64,000 nt of DNA from Crocodylus rhombifer (lineage: Eukaryota > Chordata > Crocodylia > Crocodylidae). The stretch's first letter is position 1; every line of letters begins with the position of its first letter. Where the stretch lies: assembly GCA_038503035.1 (NCBI GenBank), contig JAVSML010024438.1:427172-491171 (forward strand). Reading direction: 5' to 3'. Below, in pieces: positions 24,110 through 33,770 of the stretch. Position numbers and translations under genes: made by a program. The notes below the pieces were generated by a model. The model had not been told where the DNA came from. It saw nothing but the letters and a program-made list of their open reading frames with translations, and made no database searches.

Positions 24110-25010
24110 TTAGATATGGGCAGTGGTGTTGGTAATAGCCATGTTGTTCTAAGGATATAGGCAGACAAGGTTCTTTGGGCAAATGTGATGTCTTTTTCAA
24201 GACCAACTAAATAGTTGAAAAAATTGTTCTTGGCGAGCTTTTGGGCACAAACATCCTTCTTCAGGCATAGGAAGAGTCTGCTGGTGTTTGTCTGCTCTCC
24301 CAGGTGGAATAGAAGCTTAAGCCAAAATGCAAAATGCAGGTCTGTGAAAATGCAAATGCGTAGCAGGGGACAGCAGAGGGAATAGGAGTTAATAGGTGTG
24401 AAAAAGGTAAGTGAGGGGGGAGGGGAGAATGTTGACCTGGTGATAGACTGTAGCTGGTAAAATGCAGTCAGGTTACCTGGGGTTATCAGATGCAGGCAGG
24501 TTATAATGTGCCATAAATCTAATGTCTATATTTAGTACATGACTTTTTGTATCTAATGGATGTATAAAATGAAGTTCATGGGCTTGTCTACAAAAGGTGT
24601 TTTGTAAATTCCCTTTGAGGATTAGAACTGAGAGATTGGAGAGTGGTTGTCTTGTGAGAAATGTGCACCCACAGGTAATTGGGTATTTGTGTCTTTGACA
24701 GATTTTCGGTGTATGTTCATTCTGATGCGCAGTTGTTGTTTGGTTTCTCCTATGTATTTTCCATCAGAGCATTCAGTGCAATGGATGAGATATGTTACAT
24801 TTCTGGAGGTGTAAGATCCAGGAATGGTGATGGCTCTGTTGTGGGGTGTAGTAATTGTGAGAGTGGTGGAGATGTGGCAAGGGGTTTTACATTTCTTGTC
24901 CTGGCATGGTCTGGATCCATTAGATATGAAGAGTCAGGAGAACATCTGATTATTCCTATACTCTAGTATTCTCTGGTAGTGTGTTCAGTGCAGCTTCACA
25001 TTACAGGGGA
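24110..25010 (-). mobile_element. Penelope-like retroelement remnant with GIY-YIG endonuclease domain
   Basis: Read on the minus strand, about 24936 down to 24622 is open and encodes a GIY-YIG-type nuclease core: NVTYLIHCTEC, then GKYIGET, then LRIRMNIHRK. It ends PVGAHFSQDNHS before a stop. After a frameshift the frame resumes with LKGNLQNTFCRQAHELHFI, as in the end of Penelope-like endonuclease domains. An Arg and a His spaced as in R-x3-H are present. The 3' noncoding part (24330 to 24110) holds 'cctgaagaaggatgtttg' and 'actatttagttggtc' and recurs at 38105-38220. In Penelope-like elements the GIY-YIG domain follows a telomerase-like reverse transcriptase; that part is absent here, so the copy is 5'-truncated and inactive. 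Confidence 0.7.
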
Positions 25011-25892
25011 AAGTATGGGAAGGATTTAAGGAGATACATTAGACCCTGTGTGGGAACTCTCTTCATGGCAGTACACAGGGATGGGAATGAAAAAGCAGAG
25101 GCACAGATGAGGCCAGAGGTCTGCTACATGGTCTAGGTGCTAGGTTCAGGGTTTGCCCTTAGGGTTTGATTATTTTTCATTAGAATGGGAAGATGGAAAG
25201 ACAGACTGCGGGGTGATTTTAACATGCTTATTGTTAGTGTTTTATTAAAGAAGCTGAGGAGAGATTGGCAGTGAGCAGGCTGTGCTAGCCATCCTAATTA
25301 TTTTTAAATGATCATATGAAATCTCCATTTCCACCAAATGAAGTAATCAAAGACAAAGAGCTGCTATCAGGAAGACTAAATTAATAGTGATGGGACACTA
25401 AAGGTGACCAGCAAAGGAAATGAAAATTGGAACTGTTTCCTTCTATCTTCATTCTACAGTGTTGCAGATATGTAATATAAAAATAATGCATTCTTCTTCT
25501 TCTTGTATTTGCATTAGATATTCTGATTTTTTTTCTCCCTTGGAAGATATGCTGATTGGAAGACTAGTGAAAAGATGACATCACAACAAGGGGGAGAGAG
25601 TGGAAGTGAGTAATTAAGAGGGAGAATATTTTAGTCATCCTTTAAAATCCTTTCTGTTACTGTTTGTTTTTGTTAACACTTTCAGTGACCAATTAGCACT
25701 TTGGAGGATGAGCAGCCTTGTTAAGGAAGCCACACCTCGTTTGTTAAGGTGTGAAAGCTCCCAGTATGCATTCTTTGAGACAGGCTCCATCAAAACCAGG
25801 GAAAATCAGATACAATGTCCCTGATTTTTTTTTTCTACCCTGTAAGGTAGAAAACAAACAGCATGGGAGAGGAACTTTTTTTGGTGGGGGGG
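25011..25892. other. No gene recognised
   Basis: The leftmost part may still belong to the Penelope-like element, but I cannot follow it. Otherwise AT-rich DNA with a short (TTC)n at 25493-25504. No exon-like frame. Confidence 0.4.
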
Positions 25893-26545
25893 GCCTTCTT
25901 CATAGATTTCATAGATTTCATAGACATTAGGGCTGGAAGGGACCTCGGGAGATCATCGAGTCCAGCCCCCTGCCCAAAGGGCAGGAAGTCAGCTGGGGTC
26001 ATAGGATCCCAGCAAGATAAGCATCCAATTTACTCTTGAAGGTGTTCAATGTAGGTGCTTGAACCACCTCCGCTGGCAGGCTGTTCCAGACCTTGGGGGC
26101 TCGGACAGTAAAGAAATTCTTCCTTATGTCCAGCCTGAAACGGTCTTGCAGGAGTTTGTGACCGTTCGACCTCGTCATCCCTTGGGGCGCTCTGGTGAAC
26201 AAACGTTCCCCCAGATCCTGGTGGTCACCCCTGATAAACTTATAGGTGGCCATCAGATCACCCCTGAGCCTACGCTTTTCCAGGCTAAAGAGTCCCATGG
26301 CTCTCAGCCTGTCATCGTAAGATCTGTTTTCCTGACCTCTGATCATGCGCGTGGCTCTCCTCTGGACTCTCTCAAGCTTCTCCACATCCTTTTTGAATTG
26401 TGGAGCCCAAAACTGGACGCAGTACTCCAGCTGCGGCCTCACCAAGGCCAAGTACAAGGGGAGAATGACGTCCCGGGATTTGCTCGAGAAGCATCTATGG
26501 ATGCACGCCAGCATTTTGGTCGCTTTACTATCTTAAATCATGCCA
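25893..26545 (-). repeat. Young CR1 LINE copy, 5'-truncated
   Basis: A continuous minus-strand frame (26514 down to 25999, 171 codons, stop present) encodes the end of CR1 pol. Motifs include DVILPLYLALVRPQLEYC, VQRRATRMI, LFSLEKRRLRGDLM, FRLDIRKNFFTVR and KVWNSLPAEVV. The 3' end is 'catagatttcatagacatt' on the + strand. No stops or frameshifts interrupt it. Its 3' UTR is almost identical, in reverse, to the fragment at 60141-60282, so both belong to one recent subfamily. Confidence 0.93.
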
Positions 26546-27277
26546 AAGAAGTAAAAAGAGATGACAGTTCTTAAACAACCCTTCAAAGTGCAACTTTAGG
26601 CTGACCCTACAAACTTTCTCCATATATACAACTCCCAGTAAATCAGTTACTGGATCAGGACCTTAACGTGTTCCTAGAAATTTCATTTTTGAATAGATAG
26701 CAAAAAATTCCTCTTCTATTCTGAGGCTTTTACTCATTTTGTATTAAGCTTTTTTCATTGCCTTTAACTCAGTGTAAATTGAGTTAGAAATGTAGGATTT
26801 GGCTCACATGGAGACTACACGGTTACGTTTTTGTTTTTTAAATACATTTCAAATGTGAGGTAATAATCCAGATTCACTGCTTAAATTTGTTATGCTGCGT
26901 TTATGATTTGGAAAAATAGGGAGGAAAAATGACAAAGTCAGGGAAATATTCCACCTAAAATGTGCCCAAATTTGACTGTAAGTTTCCGTACAAGAAAGCC
27001 ACCCATCTTTCTAAACAGCATGATGACTAGTTATGCAAACATCTTAACAGCTGCAAGCACAGTCCTAAGGCTGGTTCTGTAGCTGCAATATCATTCCACA
27101 CATGGGAGATAATTATGAATCTTTCTAAACATCCAAACTGTTTAAGCCTTTTGAGAGAACTAAACTCTTCTGGGAGGATCCCCTTATAGGCTTTGTTAGT
27201 TTTTTTTTTTAAACCTTCATTCGCTTTTTTTTTCACATCTGTGTATATTTTTTCAGTGAAAATGAGCCAAGAGCCCT
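26546..27277. other. No gene recognised
   Basis: AT-rich spacer between two reverse-oriented CR1 copies, with T-runs at 27200-27211 and 27225-27233. Nothing else is identified. Confidence 0.45.
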
Positions 27278-28920
27278 GCTTATAGATTCATAAATTGTAG
27301 ATTCATAGATTGTAAGGGGCAGGAAGGGACCTTGCAAGATCATCGGGTCCAGATCCCTGCACCAAGCAGGAAAGACAGTTGGGGTCAGGTGACCCCAGCG
27401 TGGTGACTGTCCAGTCTCCTCTTGAAGATCTCCAGGGTAGGTGATTGCACCACCTCTGGGGGGAGTTTGTTACACAATCTGGACACCCTGACTGTGAAAA
27501 AGTTTTTCCTAGAGTTAAGCCTGAAATGGTCTTGCAGGAGTTTGTGACCATTTCTGCTGGTTTTCCCCAAGGGTGCCCTGGTGAACAGTTGTTTGCTGAG
27601 CCCTTGATGCAAGTCCCATCTCAGCCTTCTCTTTTTTAGGCTGAAGAGACCCAAGTCTCTCAGCCTTTCCTCATACAGCTTGCCTTGCAAGTCTCTCAAC
27701 ATATGGGTGGCCCTTCTCTGGACTCTCTCAAACTTTTCCACATCCTTGTTGAAGTGCAGTGCCCAGAAATGGATGCAGTACTCCAGCTGCGGTCTCGCCA
27801 ATGCTGAGTAAAGTGGAAGAATCACTTCCCTGGTTTTGCTTGAGATGCATTGGTTGATGCATGCCAGAGTATTATTTGCCCTCCTGGCTACATCATCGCA
27901 CTGATGCCTCATGTTCATACTGTTGTCTATTATTACCCCCAGCTCCCTTTCAGTCGCGGCGCTAGTGAGTTTGGCGCCACCGAGCCTGTAAGTATGTTGC
28001 GGATTGTTCAACCCCAGGTGGAGCACTTTACACTTTTCAATGTTGAACTTCATTTTGTTCCGATCTGCCCAACTTTCCAGCCTGTCTAGGTCCACCTGCA
28101 TCTGCCACCTATTTTCAAATGTGACCACGCTCCCACATAACTTGGTGTTGTCCACAAACTTGGCCAGTTTGCTCTTCACCCCCACCTCCAAATCATTGAT
28201 AAAGATGTTGAAAAGCATTGGATCGAGCATGGTCCTGTGGGACACCACTGGCCACTTCTCGCCAGTACGACACAGATCCATTCATTAGAAGTCTCTGGGC
28301 CCTACCCCACAACCAGCTTCCTACCCACCTAACTGTTGAGCAGTTAAGCCTGCAATCCTCCAATTTTCCTGTGAGAACATCATGGGATACCAGATCAAAG
28401 GCCTTTTGGAAGTCTAGGTGTACAAGGTTAGCTTCCTCTCTCTTATCCAGGTGGCGAGTTATCTGGTCATAGAAAATGGGTTCGAAAGGCAAGACCTGCC
28501 CGTGACAAAGCCAGGCTGGCTGCTGTTCAGAATCCTACCTTCTGTAAGCGTAGCACACACAGACTCCTTGATGAATTATACCAGGATTTTCCCTGGGATA
28601 GAAATTAGGCTAATTGGCCTATAGTTGGCCAGGTCCTCTCTCCTCCCCTTTTTGAAGATGGGCATCTCATTGGCCCTTTTCCAGTCTTCAGGGACCTCCC
28701 CCAAGCACCACAAGTTTTGGAAGAGTTTCACCAGAGGTCCCACAATGACTTTGGCTAGCTCCTTCAGCACTCTCAGATGAAGTTCATCTGGTTCTGCTGA
28801 CTTATAAATGTCTAACTTTTCTAATTGATCACACACCAGCTCAACAGCAACAGTAGGAAGGTGGTCATTTCCACCTTGCCCATTCTGAACCTTATCTATT
28901 ATGATTTTCCCCTTAGTCTG
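27278..28920 (-). repeat. CR1 LINE copy carrying much of the reverse transcriptase
   Basis: The longest CR1 here (~1.6 kb). Minus-strand frames read in order: [16 protein letters not shown] and NYRPISL (28836-28576), then VHLDFQKAFDLVSHD (28492-28193). A 298-codon frame follows (28281-27385), from the MLFNIFINDLE region to LDSHHAGVT. The catalytic box reads KFVDNTKLCG where active CR1 has F/Y-A-D-D, so a catalytic Asp is lost. Between RWDLH and KQLFTRAP several residues are missing compared with the copy at 25999-26514. Frameshifts join the three frames. The + strand 3' tail is 'attcatagattgtaagggg'. A dead element. Confidence 0.92.
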
Positions 28921-29074
28921 AAGTGAAAATTAGGTGAAATTTTCTCCTTAGTCCCAGAATTTTCCCTTTAGTCCCGTTGTTAAGGCTTCAGAGAGTTGCT
29001 CACAACAACTTCTGAGCGTGAGAAAGACATCCTTTCACTCTGACAGTTGAAGGCCCTGATTCTACAAACACTTA

Positions 29075-29215
29075 AAGAATCATAGAAAAATAGGTCTGGA
29101 AGGGACCTCAGGAGGTCACTTAATTTCACCCCCTGCTCCAGGCAGGATTATCCCTGTTTAAGCCAGCTCAGCAAGGTGTTGTCTTGCCTCCTCTTAACTT
29201 CCATGTGTAGGGATA
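29075..29215 (-). repeat. CR1 LINE 3' fragment
   Basis: 'agaatcatagaaaaataggtc' then 'tggaagggacctcaggaggtc' and 'ccccctgctccaggcaggat', the reverse complement of the CR1 3' UTR. About 140 bp are preserved. Confidence 0.82.
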
Positions 29216-32200
29216 CTCATCTGAACAGTCACATTCTGTGTCTGCTGTGTTTATGTCTAGCTTCCAGCCTGACATTAGGGCCTGTCTCCATATCACCTAG
29301 CCTGTAACATGATTCCCGCACTCCATGCTGTAATAGGACTGTTGCTCTGCAAGCAGGAGTTGTGTTAGAACACGGATAAGCCTAGAAGCGGCCGACAGGT
29401 GGGCATTGGCACAGGAGTACTTGTGAACCTTGTGCCCCTCAGACCCATTTTATACTTGGGTGACTTTAAAAACAAGGGTAGCTGAAACGGGGGAGCATTA
29501 TGGGGAGGCTAAAAGTACATCACACAAAGCTTTAGTAGGCTGCCCTAAACTTCTGTGAATCTCTGAATATTTAAACTGCAGTTAAACTACCACTTAGGGC
29601 TAACAGAGATGACTCCAAATTTTGTTAAACTATGTCACTGAACCCTGTCATAGCCTCCTGAAAGGCTGTAGCACAGTTTGGAAGCCAGGCCTGGACTCAC
29701 CATTCACTTACCCTGGTGCCACCTGGTAGTAACTCCACTGAAACTGATGGCATTACGTGGCTTCACAAGAGTGGGGAGTCCAGCCTAGTGTTTAGATCCA
29801 GTTCTCTCCCAGCCAGACTACCAGAGCCTACTTGTTTGAGCTAATAGTAATATGGGGGGTTAGGGTTAGGGAACCTCAAGTCCCAATCCTGGGCTGCATG
29901 AGTCTGGGACAGCATTTGTCCCAGATTTGCAGCATCGTGTAGGGGTCCGCAGGAAACGGTGGATTTCCCCTTGCAATCTAGCAGCATTCCAGCTTGCAAG
30001 AGGCTGCTTGGGGATGGGGGGGAGCAGGATGCAGGGGGCACAATGTGCATGTGCACACCCACACACATGCACATGGCTGGGAAAGAGCCAGGCAGTGTGC
30101 AGAGCAGCTCCCTGCAAGTAAGTTTATGGAGGGGAGAGAGTATGGGGGGCAGGGGTGGCAGACTGAGGCCCCCACGGTGTGGGAGGGAATGCAGCTGGGT
30201 CTGTGGGTGGTGCTCACCCAGGGAGGTGCATGGGGCTGGGACATGGAGTGAGATGGAGCCATGGGCAGCTTATCCAGGGGGAGCAGCAATGGGGATGGTG
30301 GCAGTGTGGAGTTGTACCCCCAGCTGCTGCTGGGTGGGCAGAGGGTGTGTGTCCAGTGCAAGACTCCCCGGGGAAAAGCATCAGGGTGGGGAGCCCCAAG
30401 CCTGCAGCTGGCAGCCCCCACCTCACCCCACTTGGCTCTGCTCTGGCCATGGCAGGTGCACAGGGGTGGGGGAAGGCAGGCGTATGTCCCACCTTTCTCT
30501 GTTGAAATGGTGGTCATCCTGCTTGCAGCAGTATTTCTCTGTCTGCTGCCATTACCGTTTAAAGCCTAGAGAAAAGGTCAGCAGCAGCGGAGAGGCAGAG
30601 ACAAGTTTACCCCTGTGTCTGGGAAGAGACACTCTCCTGCTTGCAGAAGCACAGAAGCTCAGGGATGTTTTCCTTAGGACTATTCTGCAAGCTGAGAGAT
30701 AAGCTGAAGTATTTGGTGCAGAGGCAAGTGAATAAGTAGCATCCCAACTGTCTGCTCATAGCAACAGCCTTGTATGACTCCACTGACCTGAGAGGAGTGA
30801 TCCCTGTCTGAGCAGAGAATCAGCATGTTGTGGAGAAAGGCCCTTTATACAGGCTTGAGCAGAACTTGAATTTCTACTATCCTGTGTTCCTAGTTGCATT
30901 CCTCTGTGCAAAATGGGTGCACAAAGCTAATGAATCAGATTCTTCATGCCCTCCCTTTGGTGGTGATGTCTTGCACCTACATTGCACAGGTAGAAAGGTC
31001 CACAGTGTAGACTCTGTACCAAGTGAAATGCAAAGGAGAATGAACCCAGGGTTACCAGATTTGTGAGCCCCCTGGGTTCCCATCCTGCAGAGCTCACCTA
31101 CATCAAACTCCTGGCAAAGTCTGTAGGGAACAGTGAGCACTGAAACGTGCCACTGACTGACTAGCTGATTTTGAAACGTTCCAGCTGTCTGCTCTTGGCG
31201 AGCTGACGAAACCATAAGGTGACATTCAGCATCCAAGCAGTAGACTGGTTTTCTGTAGGTGTGCACGTGAGTTGAAGCTTGAATATCTGAGTGCCTGACC
31301 CAAGGCCTATTAAAGTTAATGAGAATCCTACCGTTGACTTCAATAAGATTTGGATCAGGCTCTGAAAAAAGAGAGAAGAGGCAGATACAGAAGCACACTT
31401 TGAAATGGAGGTTTTGGGGCTTCTTTGACTAAAAGAAAGGGGGTGGGGAATTGAAGCCAGAAGATCATTTGAAATGGCTTTTGACTTGGAGAATCAGGGT
31501 CTGAATTGCTAGTGTTGTTCCACTTATTTGCCAATGTACTTCCACTGAAAACAGCCCCTTTCTATTAAGTGGTAAAGCAGGGTTTTTTTATATTTGAGAG
31601 GAAAAGAGAGAAAAACAGAGCAAAAGACAAAAATTAAAATGGAGTTCTTGAAAATATATTTTTCCTTTGCGTTTTTCAGACCTAAAATTAAAAGCTGGTA
31701 AAAGATTGTGAAACCGGTTCTGTCCTACATGAATTCCTTGTGAGAACCCTGCCTTGGGTGCAGTATGTCACCCAAAACCTGCAACCCTGGGCTAGCTAGC
31801 ATATGAAAATCTGACAGTGAGAGTGATTATTTACTGACCATAAACAAAAGCAACACTGACCAGCTGATTTTCCGTGTCTAGGCAGAGATAAATGCAAAAG
31901 ACAGGCAGCACAAATGGTGGACAGCAAATTAGATCTGCAGAATTCTTTTAGGTCGAATACTCTCAGGTGCCAAGTCTATTTGTAACAGAGGGGAGGCCAA
32001 TAAAATACATGAGATTTTTTTAATCTGGCAAAAGCCAGCAAAACTGGCTTCTATGATAAGCATCTATTTCAATAAATAATTTCTGAACCAGGCAGAATCG
32101 AATGGATCTGATTTTTGGCAAGCAGGAAGGTTCATGTTAGCATGTGACATCAATAGAAGCTTTGGTTAATTAAGACCTTCTGAACCCAGCAATTTTAGTA

Positions 32201-32597
32201 CCAGTTGGGACTTAATCTTTAATATCAGATCTCACTAACTAACACTATGAATATTTGGTAGTATTTATTACAGCATTAGAACATTTCTGTAATGCAATGA
32301 GAATTTTCTATTAAACTCAGACAACCAGTCAGAATATTAAAAGAAGTATCAATTCCAGATGCAAAATGAAAATAGTATTTCATGTGTTTGGACATCAAAT
32401 ACTAGAGTGAAAAAATATAGTCCTGAGATTAGAATTAAATTTAGGTGGAAAATGAAATGATTATGCACATTCTAGTGTATGTATTACTGATTTGTAACCT
32501 GTCCTCTAAGAGCATTTACTATTGTTAGGATTTAACAGTAAAATTCAGTTGTCAGAGATTTGTGCTTATAGGAATGTTTTATGTTTTTCCACCCCAG
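29216..32597. other. Upstream region of KBTBD12; no gene recognised
   Basis: A GC-rich stretch at about 29880-30570 contains overlapping long open frames on both strands (up to 247 codons). These are low-complexity and mutually antisense, so I do not call genes. Two tandem TTAGGG units lie at 29862-29873. A palindromic repeat is at 31292-31361. The last 1.2 kb before the first coding exon is AT-rich with no TATA or CpG-rich promoter that I can identify. Confidence 0.4.
31292..31361. repeat. Short palindromic MITE-like repeat
   Basis: Left edge GCCTGACCCAAGGCC faces right edge 'gatttggatcaggctc'; the centre is 'gttaatgagaatcctaccg' then 'ttgacttcaat'. The inverted arrangement equals that at 16625-16684. 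It explains why a 173-codon minus frame (30877-31398) across it is not credible. Confidence 0.5.
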
Positions 32598-32700
32598 AAA
32601 AAGGTATGGTGAAAGAAGACCAAATGACACACAAATAATCTTTCCAAAAATCAAACAGGATCCAGAGGAGGTTCGAAACAGAAATGTTTTGAGTTTTATC
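32598..32700 (+). other. KBTBD12: KBTBD12 5' UTR part of the first coding exon
   Basis: A splice acceptor with a pyrimidine tract, 'tttttccaccccag', ends at 32597. Transcription of this exon would then continue to the ATG at 32701. The segment contains no in-frame stop: it can be read as 34 codons preceding the chosen start. Human KBTBD12 starts near the position of the 32701 Met, so I treat this part as 5' UTR, with an N-terminally extended form as the alternative. Confidence 0.5.
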
Positions 32701-33770
32701 ATGGATCACAAGACTGATCTGAAAAGAAGACAGCTGCATAGCTTGACTTTATTGGATCAAATAAATGGCATGAAAGAATTGACACAAATGATAGACGTGG
32801 TCCTGGTAGCAGAAGGTGAGAAGTTCCCTTGCCATAAGCTGATACTGGCAGCTTTTAGTCCCTATTTCAAAGCCATGTTTACCTGTGGCTTACTTGAGTG
32901 CACCCAAAGAGAGGTAGTGCTATATGACATCTCAGCAGAGAGCGTGTCCATAATACTCAACTACATGTACAGTGCGGATTTGCACCTCACTCATCTGAAT
33001 GTGCAAAATGTTGCTGTTGCAGCATACTTTCTGCAGATGGAAGACATTTTCAGTGCATGTGAAAAATACATGATGGACCATATGGATGCTTCCAACTGCG
33101 TTGGGATCTACTATTTTGCAAAGCATATTGGGGCAGAAGACTTATCTGATCAAGCTAGGCGATACTTGTACCGGCATTTTGCTGAGGTGAGCCTACAAGA
33201 AGAAATTTTAGAGATTGAAGCACAGCAGTTGTTGAACCTCATAAGATCAGATGACCTGAACGTATCCCGTGAGGAAAGCATCTTGGATTTGGTCCTCAGA
33301 TGGGTGAACCACAGCCAAAAATCACGTTCAGAGCACCTTATTGAGCTCCTGAAGCAGGTGAGGCTGGTACTTGTAAGCCCCTCCTTCCTAGTGGAAGCTC
33401 GGAAAAGGAACACAGTGCTACTTTGTAATTCTGAATGTCATACTATGATTGAGAAGGCATTGGAAACCATCAAGAAAGCCAACCAACCCTCTTTCAGTCT
33501 TCGCTACGGCATGGAGACCACCAGCCTTTTACTTTGCATCGGCAATAATTCCTTGGGTATTAGATCAAGACATGGCAGCTATGCAGATGCCAGTTTTTGT
33601 TATGCTCCTGCCACAAAAAAGACTTACTTCATTTCCTCTCCAAAGTATGGGGAGGGTTTGGGATGTGTGTGCACTGGTGTTGTCACTGAGAACAACGATA
33701 TTATCGTGGCGGGGGAGGCGAGTGCTGCCAAAATGTCTAGGCAAAAGACCAGGAACATTGAAATGTATAG
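32701..33770 (+). CDS. KBTBD12: KBTBD12 coding exon 1: BTB, BACK and first Kelch part
   Basis: Encodes 356 residues plus two bases of an Arg codon. BTB hallmarks: MIDVVLVAEGEKFPCHKLIL, then AAFSPYFKAMFTCGL and ILNYMYSADL. BACK hallmarks: NCVGIYYFAKHIGAEDL, REESILDLVLRWV and LLKQVRL. The Kelch region opens with YGMETTSLLLCIG and KTYFISSPKYGEGLG. The donor is 'atgtatag|gtgtgtatcc'. An unspliced frame continues 13 codons into the intron and stops. A large first exon holding BTB plus BACK is usual in this family. Confidence 0.96.

Noticed and set aside
26059..26574. 171-codon + strand open frame
   Set aside because: Exact antisense shadow of the CR1 pol frame at 25999-26514.
29862..29873. Interstitial telomere repeat (TTAGGG)
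   Set aside because: Only two tandem units; expected by chance and not a telomeric tract.
29959..30702. 247-codon + strand open frame, with 179- and 92-codon frames antisense to it
   Set aside because: GC-rich, repetitive composition with frames open on both strands; no domain, no conserved motif and no plausible splice context.
30877..31398. 173-codon minus-strand open frame
   Set aside because: Its first part is the translation of the palindromic repeat at 31292-31361, so it is not a gene.
1..32597. Exons of the expected upstream neighbour MGLL
   Set aside because: In mammals MGLL lies upstream of KBTBD12 on the opposite strand, but none of its recognisable motifs appears in the minus-strand frames. 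Small exons cannot be excluded.
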